This document shows positions 37,338 to 46,298 of a stretch of 61,730 bases of DNA, in pieces. A program made the translations under genes and the position numbers. The stretch's first letter is position 1. Each line of letters starts with the position of its first letter. Below the pieces are notes generated by a model. It was not told the origin of the DNA. It worked only from the letters and a program-made list of their open reading frames with translations, and did no database searches. Source of the stretch: Desulfobulbaceae bacterium (GTDB lineage: Bacteria; Desulfobacterota; Desulfobulbia; Desulfobulbales; Desulfobulbaceae); assembly GCA_012744275.1 (NCBI GenBank), contig JAAYIE010000058.1, positions 1 through 61,730 on the forward strand. Direction: 5' to 3'.

Positions 37338-38330
37338 TCAATCTCCGCCTGCACTGGGGACAGCCGCCTGGCTCAATGCATCCAAGCAGCAGCCTATCTC
37401 TTGTGCCGATGAGCAGGCAAGCACTTCTTGCCTGGCGCGGACAGCACCTTCCAACCCACTCAGCAGTTTGGCAACCTGGTACTTAATGCGAAAAAGCACC
37501 CGCTCCACGGGAAGATAGCGGCTACACAGCTCAAGATAGTGGTGCAGCAGGGGCAAGCGCCCGGCCAGGCTGTGCGGCCGCTGCTGCCCGGAAAAAAGCC
37601 ATGGATTTCCGAGTGCCCCCCGGCCCACCATAACAGCATCGCAGCCACTGGCCGCCAGCAGTTCCAGCCCCCTTGCATAGCTGTCAATATCACCGTTGCC
37701 AATAACCGGCACTCGCACAGCCTGTTTGACCGCACGCACTATTTCCCAGTCCGCCGTGCCACCAAAGGCTTGCACCCAGGTACGGCCATGCACGGTGATC
37801 ATGGAGGCCCCAGCCGCTTCAGCTGCCTGCGCAAATTCTACCGCATTAATGTGGGCAGCGTCCCTGCCGCTGCGAAATTTGACCGATACTGGCACCGAAC
37901 TCGCAGCGCAAACCGCTCGGATGATGGCTTCGGCCGTGGCCATCTTTTGCATCAAAGCAGCACCAGCACCTCGCTTAGTAACCTTGCGCACCGGGCAACC
38001 CATGTTAAGATCAATACCATCCACCGGCAGTGTGGAAAGTTTAAAGGCCGCCTGTGCCATCACCTCGGGATCTGCTCCAAACAGCTGCGCAATAAAGGGG
38101 CGCTCCTCTGGCGCGCTCTCAAGCATCTTGAAGGTCTTGTGCTGGCCCTGCTGCAACCCGTGCGAACTGATCATTTCTGAAAAAACCAGTCCTGCCCCCT
38201 GTTCGCGGCAGAGTAGCCGAAAGGGTAAATCAGTATAACCAGCCAACGGGGCAAGGACAAAGGGGCTGCTGAGGTGTAACTGTGACTGGGCGAGAAAAGT
38301 CGTGACTGTATCCCGGGCTGGAAGAGACAT
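37338..38330 (-). CDS. dusB: tRNA-dihydrouridine synthase (DusB type)
   Basis: The 330-residue flavoenzyme reduces specific uridines in tRNA. It shows an N-terminal LAPLAGYTDLPFRLLCRE, the catalytic Cys in NMGCPVRKVTKRGAGAALMQ, the FMN-phosphate region TVHGRTWVQAFGG and VIGNGDIDS, and VMVGRGALGNPWLF. It is the last gene of the dnaB-leuS-lptE-dusB run on the minus strand and converges with the CbbO-type gene. Confidence 0.93.
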   Translation of the reverse strand: MSLPARDTVTTFLAQSQLHLSSPFVLAPLAGYTDLPFRLLCREQGAGLVFSEMISSHGLQQGQHKTFKMLESAPEERPFIAQLFGADPEVMAQAAFKLSTLPVDGIDLNMGCPVRKVTKRGAGAALMQKMATAEAIIRAVCAASSVPVSVKFRSGRDAAHINAVEFAQAAEAAGASMITVHGRTWVQAFGGTADWEIVRAVKQAVRVPVIGNGDIDSYARGLELLAASGCDAVMVGRGALGNPWLFSGQQRPHSLAGRLPLLHHYLELCSRYLPVERVLFRIKYQVAKLLSGLEGAVRARQEVLACSSAQEIGCCLDALSQAAVPSAGGD

Positions 38331-38338
38331 ACCAACAG

Positions 38339-38372
38339 AACAGGTGCCCCCGGCATGACGAGAACACCTGTT
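38339..38372. other. Hairpin between lptE and dusB
   Basis: AACAGGTG (38339-38346) pairs perfectly with CACCTGTT (38365-38372) across an 18-base loop, just upstream of dusB on the minus strand. There is no T-run, so a role as attenuator or RNA-processing site is only a guess. Confidence 0.35.
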
Positions 38373-38395
38373 GACAGGGTGAAAATTAACGGAAG

Positions 38396-38950
38396 TTACT
38401 TAGACGGAACTGGCGAAGCTGGCGCTGCCTGCATTTGCCGGCGGATACGATGCAGTGTGCCCACGTAGATTTCTTCCGACATATCATCAACAATTTCACG
38501 CAGCGACATTTCATCACCAGAGGCACTGACCCGTGCCTCAGTATAGTCGGCGCTGTACAGCTTACCAGGCACCTCCCAAACTATCTCACCGCTCTTCAAA
38601 TCCTTCAGAACATAGCGGACAACCAGCTTGACGTTGATGCCCGAGGCGCGGGTAACACCGTCCCAGGATACACTGGGCAAATCAATGGCCACAATTTCAC
38701 CGGCCAAGATATAGTCGGCTCCGGCACGCTCCTTGGTGAGCATCACCATATCTGATTTCTGAAACCAGCGAGCAAGTGACTGATAAATCCTGTTATCGAG
38801 CCCGAGCTTGTTGGTGCGGTTTTCCCAGTTGGGCATGTAAACTCTCCGCTCCGGCCCATCGTACACATGGGGAAAGTAGTATCCACATCCGGCAAGAAAA
38901 AATGCTGACAGCAGAAAAAGAGCAAGAAAAACGCGACCTGATCGTTTCAT
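38396..38950 (-). CDS. lptE: LptE, LPS-assembly lipoprotein
   Basis: The 184-residue protein has a lipoprotein signal ending FFLAGCGYYF (lipid-bearing Cys22), then the LptE/LolB-like fold with NRTNKLGLDNRIYQSLARWF and a C-terminal segment typical of the family. LptE plugs LptD and helps insert lipopolysaccharide into the outer membrane. Its place just after leuS is conserved in many proteobacteria and related phyla and supports the call. This also confirms a diderm cell with LPS transport. Confidence 0.87.
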   Translation of the reverse strand: MKRSGRVFLALFLLSAFFLAGCGYYFPHVYDGPERRVYMPNWENRTNKLGLDNRIYQSLARWFQKSDMVMLTKERAGADYILAGEIVAIDLPSVSWDGVTRASGINVKLVVRYVLKDLKSGEIVWEVPGKLYSADYTEARVSASGDEMSLREIVDDMSEEIYVGTLHRIRRQMQAAPASPVPSK

Positions 38951-38994
38951 GGGATTCCTGTTTGGCTGCCTCGAAAAAGGGAATGGTGCACCAT

Positions 38995-41466
38995 TTAGAC
39001 AACAATATTAACGAGTTTCTTTTGAACAACAATGATTTTTTTTGGCTGCGCCCCGGTCAGCTGCTGGACGACTTTCTCTTCCTGCAGGGCTAACATTTTC
39101 AAAGTGTCGTCATCCGTATCCGCAGGCACCTGCAGCTTGCCGCGCAGCTTGCCATTAATTTGGATAACAATGGTGAGCTCATCTTCCCGAGCCGCCTCAG
39201 CGCTATACTCGGGCCAAGTGCTTTGTGCAAGCGCTTGACCATGACCGCTTGCCTGCCATAATTCCTCACAAAAATGTGGCACCATGGGGAAGAGGAGCAG
39301 CAACACGGTTTCCAAACTCTGGCGCAACACTGCACTATCAAGTTTGTGCGCCGCCTCTGGAGCACCAATGGTGTTGACCAGTTCCATCACCCCGGCAATG
39401 GCGGTATTAAAGTGAAAATTGCTTTCAATACTCTCCGTCACCCGACGGATAGTTTGGTGGGTTTTACGGTAGACCTGCCGGGAGGCAGCATCGAGCTTTT
39501 TTGATACGATGCTTGCGCCATCGCCCGTAAAACAGGCCATGTTCACGGCTATCAAACGGTACACCCGGGCCAGAAAACGTGAAGCTCCCTCCACTCCCTG
39601 AGGGTTCCAGTCCAGATCGCGCTCGGGCGGGGCCGCGAACAGTGAAAAGAGCCGCACCGTATCGGCGCCGTACTGTTCGATCAGGGTGTTGGGATCTTCG
39701 ACATTACCCTTTGATTTCGACATCTTGAAACCATCCTTCAGCACCATGCCCTGGGTAAGCAGGTTGGTGAACGGCTCATCCGCGCCGATATAACCGAGAT
39801 CTCGCAGCATCTTGGTGAAAAAGCGGGAATAAAGCAGGTGAAGGATGGCGTGCTCCACTCCGCCGATATACTGGTCCACTGGCAGCCAAGCCATTGCTGC
39901 ATTCTTATCCACCATGCTGGTGTCGCAATCGGGACTAACGTATCGGATATAGTACCAGGAAGATTCCACAAAAGTATCAAAGGTGTCGCTCTCCCTGCGG
40001 GCGGGCTTACCACAGGCGGGGCAGGATGTAGCGAGAAACTCCTCCTGCTGATGCAGGGGCTGGTTGCTGCCGGACGCCTTGCCTGTACCCGGGAGCAACA
40101 CCGGCAGTTCTTCTTCCGGCACCGGCACGATACCGCAATATTCACAATGCACCACCGGAATCGGTGCACCCCAGTAGCGCTGGCGAGAAACACCCCAATC
40201 CCGCAATTTATAGGTAATATGCGGCCGGCCAAAGCCCTGCTGCTGGGCATGGTTGATTATGACCTGCTGCGCTGCCTCTGACTGCATGCCGGTGAAGGCC
40301 GCAGAATTTACCAGCATGCCCGGTTCGATACTGGCTTCCTGCATGCTGTCTTCCTGCAGTATTTCGCCTTCCGGCTGCACCACCACCCGTACAGGCAGAC
40401 TGTAGGCGCGGGCAAATTCAAAGTCGCGCTGATCATGGGCAGGAACGGCCATGACCGCACCAGTGCCATATTCCATAAGCACGAAGTTGGCTGCATAGAT
40501 GGGCACTCGTTCACCGTTGAAGGGGTTGATGCAGTACCTGCCAGTAAAAACGCCCCGCTTCTCCACCTCGTGCTCCACCGAGGCGCGCTGCTTGTTGACA
40601 ATGGTTTCTTGAATGAAGGCCTGCACTGCTTCATGCTGGGGCAAACCGCTACTGAGGGTTTTAAGCAGGGGGTGCTCCACCGCCAGCGACATAAAGGTGA
40701 CTCCGAAAATAGTATCGGGCCGGGTAGTGAAAATGGTGATCTGCTCTTCACTGCCATCCACCAGGAAATCGCAGGCTAGGCCCGTGCTCTTGCCGATCCA
40801 GTTGCGCTGCATAGCCACCACCCGCTCGGGCCATCCGGTAAGGGTATCCAAATCGCTGAGCAGTTCTTCGGCATAGCGGGTGATATTAAAAAACCAGCCC
40901 GCCATGTTTCTGGGCATAACCGGCTGGTCGCAGCGCCAGCATGTGCCTTCAATTACCTGCTCGCGGGCGAGCACGGTCTGGCAATCCTCACACCAGTTCA
41001 CCGTGGTTTCCCGACGGTAGGCCAAGCCCTGGGCCAGCATGCGGAGAAAGAGCTGCTGCTCCCAGCGGTAGTATTCGGGAGTGCAGGTAGCCAGTTCACG
41101 TTTCCAGTCGTAGCTCAGGCCCATGGCCTTGAGCTGGGTACGCATGTAGTCGATGTTATCGTGCGTCCAAACAGCAGGATGGATGCCATGTTTCAGGGCC
41201 GCGTTCTCTGCTGGCAGACCGAAGGCGTCCCAGCCCATGGGGTGCAGTACCTCAAAACCGCGCATCCTTTTGTAGCGGGCTATGACGTCACCGATGGTGT
41301 AGTTGCGCACATGCCCCATGTGAATCTTGCCCGAGGGGTAGGGGAACATCTCCAGCACATAGTACTTCTTGCCGGTGGGGACATCAGGCACCCGATTGGG
41401 CTCTTCCTGCTGCCAGCGTTCCTGCCATTTGTGCTCAATAGCCTTGAAATCGTAGCGATCATTCAT
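38995..41466 (-). CDS. leuS: Leucyl-tRNA synthetase
   Basis: The 823-residue class I synthetase charges tRNA-Leu. It has the HIGH-type motif PYPSGKIHMGHVRN (about residue 40), a CP1 editing domain with FTTRPDTIFGVTFM, and KMSKSKGNVEDP (about residue 590). A zinc-like CEYC...CPAC region lies in the middle. The C-terminal domain ends LVNIVV. Length is normal. It sits between dnaB (35-base gap) and lptE (44-base gap). Confidence 0.97.
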   Translation of the reverse strand: MNDRYDFKAIEHKWQERWQQEEPNRVPDVPTGKKYYVLEMFPYPSGKIHMGHVRNYTIGDVIARYKRMRGFEVLHPMGWDAFGLPAENAALKHGIHPAVWTHDNIDYMRTQLKAMGLSYDWKRELATCTPEYYRWEQQLFLRMLAQGLAYRRETTVNWCEDCQTVLAREQVIEGTCWRCDQPVMPRNMAGWFFNITRYAEELLSDLDTLTGWPERVVAMQRNWIGKSTGLACDFLVDGSEEQITIFTTRPDTIFGVTFMSLAVEHPLLKTLSSGLPQHEAVQAFIQETIVNKQRASVEHEVEKRGVFTGRYCINPFNGERVPIYAANFVLMEYGTGAVMAVPAHDQRDFEFARAYSLPVRVVVQPEGEILQEDSMQEASIEPGMLVNSAAFTGMQSEAAQQVIINHAQQQGFGRPHITYKLRDWGVSRQRYWGAPIPVVHCEYCGIVPVPEEELPVLLPGTGKASGSNQPLHQQEEFLATSCPACGKPARRESDTFDTFVESSWYYIRYVSPDCDTSMVDKNAAMAWLPVDQYIGGVEHAILHLLYSRFFTKMLRDLGYIGADEPFTNLLTQGMVLKDGFKMSKSKGNVEDPNTLIEQYGADTVRLFSLFAAPPERDLDWNPQGVEGASRFLARVYRLIAVNMACFTGDGASIVSKKLDAASRQVYRKTHQTIRRVTESIESNFHFNTAIAGVMELVNTIGAPEAAHKLDSAVLRQSLETVLLLLFPMVPHFCEELWQASGHGQALAQSTWPEYSAEAAREDELTIVIQINGKLRGKLQVPADTDDDTLKMLALQEEKVVQQLTGAQPKKIIVVQKKLVNIVV

Positions 41467-41501
41467 GATTTTTCCTGCTTACTGCAAAAACGTCTTAAAA
41501 A

Positions 41502-42959
41502 TCAGGACGGTTCCCTTTCCCACTCATCCGGATCAAGCATGCTTTCCGGCGGCGGCATGGAGCTAGTATCGTCCCGGATGGTGAACTGTTCAAAAGAGGC
41601 GTATTGACCAAGAAAAGATAAGCGCACCGTTCCGGTTGGCCCGTTACGTTGCTTACCGATGATGATTTCCGCAACACCCCGGTTTTTGTTGGTTTCTGAT
41701 TTATTGTACACCTCATCCCGGTAGATGAACAGGATAACATCCGCATCCTGTTCAATGGCACCGGATTCACGCAGATCGGAAAGCTGTGGCCTGCGATCTT
41801 CGCGATGTTCCAGGCTGCGGTTGAGCTGGGAAAGGGCGAGTACTGGTACATCCAGCTCTTTAGCCATGGCCTTGAGGGAACGGGAAATTTCCGAAATTTC
41901 CTGTACCCGGTTCTCACTGCTGCCCCTGCCCTGCATCAACTGAAGGTAGTCAACCACGATCAGGCCAAGATCATGTTCCATTTTAAGGCGTCGAGATTTG
42001 GCTCGCATCTCAAGTGCGGTCAGGCCGGAGCTGTCATCAATAAAAATGGGCGCTTCAGAAAGTTGTGCGGTGGCCCGTTGCAGACGGGGCCAATCGCTAT
42101 CCTGCAATCTGCCGGTACGCAGCCGTTGGGAATCAATTTTACCCACAGAACACAACATGCGCATGGCCAGGGCCTGGGCCGACATTTCCAAGCTGAACAC
42201 CGCCACTGGAATCTTCTTCAACACCGCCACATTCTGGGCAATATTCATGGCCAGGGCAGTTTTCCCCATGGATGGACGTGCCGCCAGTACAATCATATCT
42301 GCGGGTTGCAGCCCGGCGGTCATGCGGTCCAGATCGGCATAGCCGGTGGCGGTGCCGGTGATGGCATCGCCCTTGCTGGCCTGTTCGGTTATGCGGTTAA
42401 AGGCAGCAGGTGCAATAGTGGCCAAGGTCTGAAAAGCCTGCCCACTCTTGGCATGGGCGATCTCAAAGATGGTGCGTTCCGCATCATCGATGAGGGCATC
42501 AACATCGTGGGGAGAATCATAACAGCGCGCGGCCAGTTCGCTGCTGGTGCGAATCAGCTGCCGCAGAACAGACTTTTGCCGGATCAGGCGGGCATGGTGC
42601 ACCAGGGTGCCGGTAAAGGGTATGACATCGGTCAGCGAGGCTAGATAGGCTGCGCCACCGGCATTATTCAGTTTGTTCTGATCGACCAGCCAGGTGCTCA
42701 CCGTGATCAGGTCATGGGGCTCGCGCCGTTCGTACAGGGCGAGCATGGCGGCAAATATCACCTTATGGGCGTCGCGGTAAAAGTCATCTGCCTTGAGAAT
42801 TTCCACCACCTGCAACAGTGCTTCGGCTTGCAGTAAAATAGTACCCAATACAGCCTGTTCGGCCTCCAGGCTCTGGGGAGGGAGGGGCCGAGCCGGGGAT
42901 GGCTGGCTGGAAAACTGATCAGATTCCATGTCCATATCGAAACGCACTACAATATCCAC
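41502..42959 (-). CDS. dnaB: Replicative DNA helicase DnaB
   Basis: The 485-residue hexameric helicase unwinds DNA ahead of the replisome. The N-terminal domain begins PPQSLEAEQAVLGTILL (about residue 27). The C-terminal RecA-like domain has Walker A ARPSMGKTALAMN, Walker B IVVDYLQLMQG and a DnaB-type SQLNRSLEHREDRRPQLSDLRESG block. The start is uncertain: GTG 42959 is the longest choice, and ATGs at 42935 and 42929 are in frame. All lie inside the left arm of a dispersed foldback element, so the first residues (MDIVVRFDMDMESDQ) are probably not ancestral. It heads the leuS-lptE-dusB run. Confidence 0.94.
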   Translation of the reverse strand: MDIVVRFDMDMESDQFSSQPSPARPLPPQSLEAEQAVLGTILLQAEALLQVVEILKADDFYRDAHKVIFAAMLALYERREPHDLITVSTWLVDQNKLNNAGGAAYLASLTDVIPFTGTLVHHARLIRQKSVLRQLIRTSSELAARCYDSPHDVDALIDDAERTIFEIAHAKSGQAFQTLATIAPAAFNRITEQASKGDAITGTATGYADLDRMTAGLQPADMIVLAARPSMGKTALAMNIAQNVAVLKKIPVAVFSLEMSAQALAMRMLCSVGKIDSQRLRTGRLQDSDWPRLQRATAQLSEAPIFIDDSSGLTALEMRAKSRRLKMEHDLGLIVVDYLQLMQGRGSSENRVQEISEISRSLKAMAKELDVPVLALSQLNRSLEHREDRRPQLSDLRESGAIEQDADVILFIYRDEVYNKSETNKNRGVAEIIIGKQRNGPTGTVRLSFLGQYASFEQFTIRDDTSSMPPPESMLDPDEWEREPS

Positions 42960-43056
42960 ATCGGTTCATACCGGGTACAAGCGTACAGTACAGCACGTCG
43001 GCGCAGTATCCGTACTGAATTCTTGATAGCATCTTTAGGCTGAAATTGGAACAGGG
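42924..43056. repeat. Foldback repeat copy 6, overlapping the dnaB start
   Basis: Left arm TTCCATGTCCATATCGAAAC at 42925-42944 lies inside the first codons of dnaB. The right arm, inverted, carries TTCTTGATAGCATCTTTAGG (43020-43039), followed by TGAAATTGGAACAGGG. Length and arm order agree with the other copies. Confidence 0.6.
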
Positions 43057-43099
43057 TGTTCATAATGGGAACAGACTCGGGAAAGCAAAGCAATTGCTC

Positions 43100-43251
43100 C
43101 TGTCCCATAGCCCCTTTGCAAAATGCTTTTCAAAACACCTTCTGAGCTGACCTAGAAACATGCTCTTCGGCGTGCCCTTCCGGCAGGCCAGCGCTACACG
43201 CCCCTCGCCTCATTGGGAGGCGCCTTTGGCCTGGAAGCAGAATAAAGCCTG
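43100..43251. repeat. Foldback repeat copy 7 (partly degenerate)
   Basis: Right arm: CCTCGCCTCATTGGGAGGCG (43203-43222) followed by CCTTTGGCCTGGAAGCAG matches the inverted element end well. The left arm near 43100-43130 (CTCCTGTCCCATAG...) is weak. A separate small stem CGCCTC/GAGGCG lies within the right arm. It is in tandem with copy 6 upstream of dnaB. Confidence 0.45.
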
Positions 43252-43257
43252 AGTCTG

Positions 43258-43296
43258 AAAAAAACGATGCCTTTTCCACGTTGAGAAAAGGCATCG
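43258..43296 (-). terminator. Terminator of the rpsF-rpsR-rplI operon
   Basis: CGATGCCTTTTC (43265-43276) pairs perfectly with GAAAAGGCATCG (43285-43296). Read on the minus strand it is followed by a run of seven T residues. It lies about 90 bases after the rplI stop and isolates this operon from dnaB. Confidence 0.85.
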
Positions 43297-43382
43297 TCTC
43301 CAGTGCAATAGAGAAACAACCTCAATTCTGCACAGCCACGTTCACCCGCAGCCGTGCACGGGTAAGGCAGTCAGGGCATGAA

Positions 43383-43847
43383 TCAGTTTTCTTCTTGAAC
43401 GGCCTCTTCAGGCACAACCTGCACCAGAAGGTAAGCATTGGTTTGGTAGCCTGTCCGAACCTGAACGCGGTACTCCCCCAGGGCTTTGATCGGCTCGGGC
43501 AGAACAATGATCTTGCGATCAATGGCCACGCCTGCACTTTCCAGAGCAGAGGCGATGTCGGAGCTGGTTACTGAACCGAAAAGACGATTTTCTTCGCCCG
43601 CGCGTTTTGCAACCACCACCACCTTGTCGTCCAGCATCGCGGCCAGCCCCTTGGCCTCGGCCTGCTGAGTGGCTAAACGGGCGGCAATGGCCTGCTTCTC
43701 ATTTTCCAGCCGGGCAAGTGATTCCTTGTTCACCGGCACCGCCTTCCCCATCGGGAAAAGAAAATTTCTGGCGTAGCCAGGCTTCACTTTGACGATTTCC
43801 CCTTCCTGTCCCAGCGTATCAATGGTTTCCTTCAATATAATTTCCAT
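43383..43847 (-). CDS. rplI: 50S ribosomal protein bL9
   Basis: The 154-residue protein begins MEIILKETIDTLGQEGEIVKVKPGYARNFLFP, the bL9 signature, with a long central helix and C-terminal domain. I chose ATG 43847 rather than 43853 because AGAGG then sits at proper spacing. It is the last gene of rpsF-rpsR-DUF2232-rplI. Confidence 0.97.
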   Translation of the reverse strand: MEIILKETIDTLGQEGEIVKVKPGYARNFLFPMGKAVPVNKESLARLENEKQAIAARLATQQAEAKGLAAMLDDKVVVVAKRAGEENRLFGSVTSSDIASALESAGVAIDRKIIVLPEPIKALGEYRVQVRTGYQTNAYLLVQVVPEEAVQEEN

Positions 43848-43930
43848 GCTCATCCTCTATCGTGCAAATGTGACATACACAGTTGGATGCTGCCCACACA
43901 TTGCTCGCCTCCGACTGTGTACCGTATTAA

Positions 43931-44890
43931 TTATTTAGTATCAGTTCCTGCGGCCCGGCCTGGTCGATTGCGCCAATCGAGCCAGACATCACTCAAGCCG
44001 AGGCCGGCCAGGATCACCAGGCCGTATCCCTGGATCATCAGAAAAAAAAGAACCAGCACCCGAACAAAGGCGGGAAAGCGCCAGCGTCCAAAAAAGTGCA
44101 CACAAACGGCAAGTCCCTGGAAACTGTACAGCAAAACAGCAAAAACCAGCGCCAGGATTGCGAAGGTCTGGAGGGGGCCAATACGAAACAGTAGCACAAG
44201 AACTGCTGCAATAGGTAGCCATACCAACTGATCAGGCAAACGCCAGTCCCGATACAAGCCCCAAGGATACGTACCGGAGCGCAGTCTGCCTAGAAACCAG
44301 TTGGCTACGACCAGATTCATCCAAACCGTCATGGTAGCCATACCGAGCCACAGAGCTGGCAGTAACTGCGGCAGCCTGGCCCGCAACACCTCAACGGCCG
44401 TTTCCACCTGATGCAGGGTTTCAGCAGAGAGCTCGACGCCCTCTCTGGTGTACAGGGCAAGGGTTTCCGTCAGGCCTTTATCCAGTGACTCCAACATTTC
44501 CCGGTACGGGTTGGTTTGGGTCAGTTGGGCAAAAAATAGCCAAAATAACGCCCAGCTGACCGCCAGCACTGCCAAGCCCTTAGCACCACTGCGGCTAACC
44601 GGCTCTTTTTCTTCCACTCCTCTGGCCAGCACCATGCCCAGCGGGCAGGCACTCACCGAAAAAAGAAACAGCTCCAGTTGTTGCAGAAAAAGGGCAATGA
44701 CTGCTGCGCCACCCAGACCGTAGCCTAACTGCCTAAGGCCTGCCCGCCTTCCCAGCAGGACCAGAGCACAGCAGATCACGGCGGCAAAAACCGCATCCAG
44801 CCAGGCAAACAGGAGGGGGGCCCCCAACGGTAAAACAAAAAGCGCCCCCAAGAGCAAGGCCGGTCTGTACCCCTGCCGTGTCACCTCCAT
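43931..44890 (-). CDS. DUF2232 (YybS-like) membrane protein
   Basis: The 319-residue protein is made almost wholly of hydrophobic helices (about eight), starting LLLGALFVLPLGAPLLFAWLD. The central soluble-looking part (GLTETLALYTREGVELSAETLHQVE) and a second helical block match the DUF2232/YybS family. That family is often found between rpsR and rplI, as here. Its function is not known. Confidence 0.85.
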   Translation of the reverse strand: MEVTRQGYRPALLLGALFVLPLGAPLLFAWLDAVFAAVICCALVLLGRRAGLRQLGYGLGGAAVIALFLQQLELFLFSVSACPLGMVLARGVEEKEPVSRSGAKGLAVLAVSWALFWLFFAQLTQTNPYREMLESLDKGLTETLALYTREGVELSAETLHQVETAVEVLRARLPQLLPALWLGMATMTVWMNLVVANWFLGRLRSGTYPWGLYRDWRLPDQLVWLPIAAVLVLLFRIGPLQTFAILALVFAVLLYSFQGLAVCVHFFGRWRFPAFVRVLVLFFLMIQGYGLVILAGLGLSDVWLDWRNRPGRAAGTDTK

Positions 44891-44919
44891 AATTGCCGCA
44901 TCCTGCCATTGTCCAGAAT

Positions 44920-45159
44920 TTACGGCTCTACATTACCCGTATAGGGAAGCAGGGCAAGCTGACGCGCCCGCTTGACCGCCTCGTTGAGCTGGCGCTGATG
45001 TCCGGCGCAGGTGCCGTAAATACGACGGGGGATAATCTTGCCCCGTTCGGTCACCAAATTTCTCAACCCCTTGATATCTTTATAATCAATAGTCAATTCC
45101 TTATCGGTACAAAAACGACAAACCCGACGACGGGAAAAAATTCTTCTTGGTGCAGCCAT
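44920..45159 (-). CDS. rpsR: 30S ribosomal protein bS18
   Basis: The 79-residue protein shows the bS18 core: [20 protein letters not shown], then [19 protein letters not shown] and an Arg-rich C-terminus. The CRFC and Cys-x-His positions suggest a zinc-binding type. It lies 30 bases after rpsF. Confidence 0.97.
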   Translation of the reverse strand: MAAPRRIFSRRRVCRFCTDKELTIDYKDIKGLRNLVTERGKIIPRRIYGTCAGHQRQLNEAVKRARQLALLPYTGNVEP

Positions 45160-45189
45160 GGTAGTTCTCCTTATATCCTGCGGTCTTTG

Positions 45190-45693
45190 CTATTCGTCAT
45201 CATCCACATCATCATCGTCATCGGCGTCGTCGACATCGTCTGCCTGTCGACCAGCGGCGGAGCCGCTCTCACTGTCAGCAGAGCTGTCCCGCCTACGGCC
45301 GCGATTTTTTGCTTCATCCTCGGCCTCAGCTGCATCCCGTGCAGCACGGGCTGCAGCCGCGGCAGCGATGCGCTCCCGCTCGGCTTCAATACCCTCAGCA
45401 TCGATGCTCTCGCCGAGTTTAATGGTGAGATAGCGTAACACCCGGTCGTCAATACGGAAAATACGCTCAATTTCAGCCACCGCCTCGCCCGGCGCCGCGA
45501 AGTTAATGTACACGTAGTAACCCTGCACCTCTTTTTTGATGACATAGGCCAGCTTGCGCATGCCAATACGTTCCTGGGCAATCAGGGTGCCACCGAATTC
45601 AGCAATAATGCTGTTGGTACGGTCGATAATTTCGGTAAAAATGGCGTCGCCAAGATTGGGACGCAGGATGTAGGTCGTCTCGTAATGACGCAT
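45190..45693 (-). CDS. rpsF: 30S ribosomal protein bS6 with long acidic tail
   Basis: The protein has 167 residues. The N-terminal bS6 domain (MRHYETTYILRPNL to about residue 95) is standard, with the MRKLAYVIKKEVQGYY block that contacts bS18. It continues into an Ala/Glu/Arg helix and a highly acidic, disordered-looking tail ending in an Asp run (DDADDDDDVDDDE). The tail is unusually long. The start ATG 45693 follows AAGGAGG. It is the first gene of the operon, with a good promoter 110-140 bases upstream. Confidence 0.95.
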   Translation of the reverse strand: MRHYETTYILRPNLGDAIFTEIIDRTNSIIAEFGGTLIAQERIGMRKLAYVIKKEVQGYYVYINFAAPGEAVAEIERIFRIDDRVLRYLTIKLGESIDAEGIEAERERIAAAAAARAARDAAEAEDEAKNRGRRRDSSADSESGSAAGRQADDVDDADDDDDVDDDE

Positions 45694-45804
45694 CACTCCT
45701 CCTTGTGGACTGTTGGCCCCAGGGCATACGCCCAAGGGCAAGAAGGTACGACATGACAGGCCAAGCCCTGCATATCGAACAATAATAAGTATCCAGAATC
45801 GGCT

Positions 45805-45834
45805 ACTTTATTCTTTTTTTAAAGTTCGTGTCAA
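45805..45834 (-). promoter_or_regulatory. Promoter of the rpsF operon
   Basis: On the minus strand a perfect TTGACA (45834-45829) is followed after 18 bases by TAAAGT (45810-45805). This leaves a leader of about 105 bases before rpsF, where autoregulation by the bS6-bS18 complex is known in other bacteria; no such site was verified here. Confidence 0.6.
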
Positions 45835-45892
45835 GGGAAACCTGAAGGGACAAGCCTGAGTGGAAGCGTCATGTTCCCCAAGGGTGTAGTTG

Positions 45893-46288
45893 TTATCTGG
45901 CCTGTTTTTCTGCGGCCTTGATCGCTTGCCACTGCTGGTGCAGCTCCTCTTCAGTGCCTGCTACAACACCAGCAAAAACATGCGGATGCCGCCGCACCAT
46001 TTTGGCATGCGCTTCTGCGCAAACCGCCTGGAGGTCAAAAAGCCCCTGCTCTTCAAAAAGACGTATCAAAAAGACCAGAATAAAAAGGACATCACCACTT
46101 TCCTCCCGGACCGCGGCCACATCACCGGAGTCTATGGCATGCACCAGTTCGTGGCATTCCTCCAACAGATATTTCTTCATGCTCTCCGGAGTTTGCCGCA
46201 TGTCCCAGGGGCAACCACCCTCGCCCCGTAATTTGCCAATCAGTTCCAGCAGGGCAGCAACACTGCCATCCATTTTATGATCTTCCAT
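45893..46288 (-). CDS. mazG: MazG-type nucleotide pyrophosphohydrolase
   Basis: The 131-residue protein is a single MazG domain: GGCPWDMRQTPESMKKYLLEECHELVHAI, then REESGDVLFILVFLIRLFEEQG. The EExxE and ExxD metal ligands are visible. It is half the length of E. coli MazG (two domains), as in many short members. It hydrolyses NTPs to NMP and pyrophosphate. ATG 46288 gives an 11-base gap to the upstream kinase/phosphatase gene, so they are probably co-transcribed. Confidence 0.9.
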   Translation of the reverse strand: MEDHKMDGSVAALLELIGKLRGEGGCPWDMRQTPESMKKYLLEECHELVHAIDSGDVAAVREESGDVLFILVFLIRLFEEQGLFDLQAVCAEAHAKMVRRHPHVFAGVVAGTEEELHQQWQAIKAAEKQAR

Positions 46289-46298
46289 GAACAAGCAC

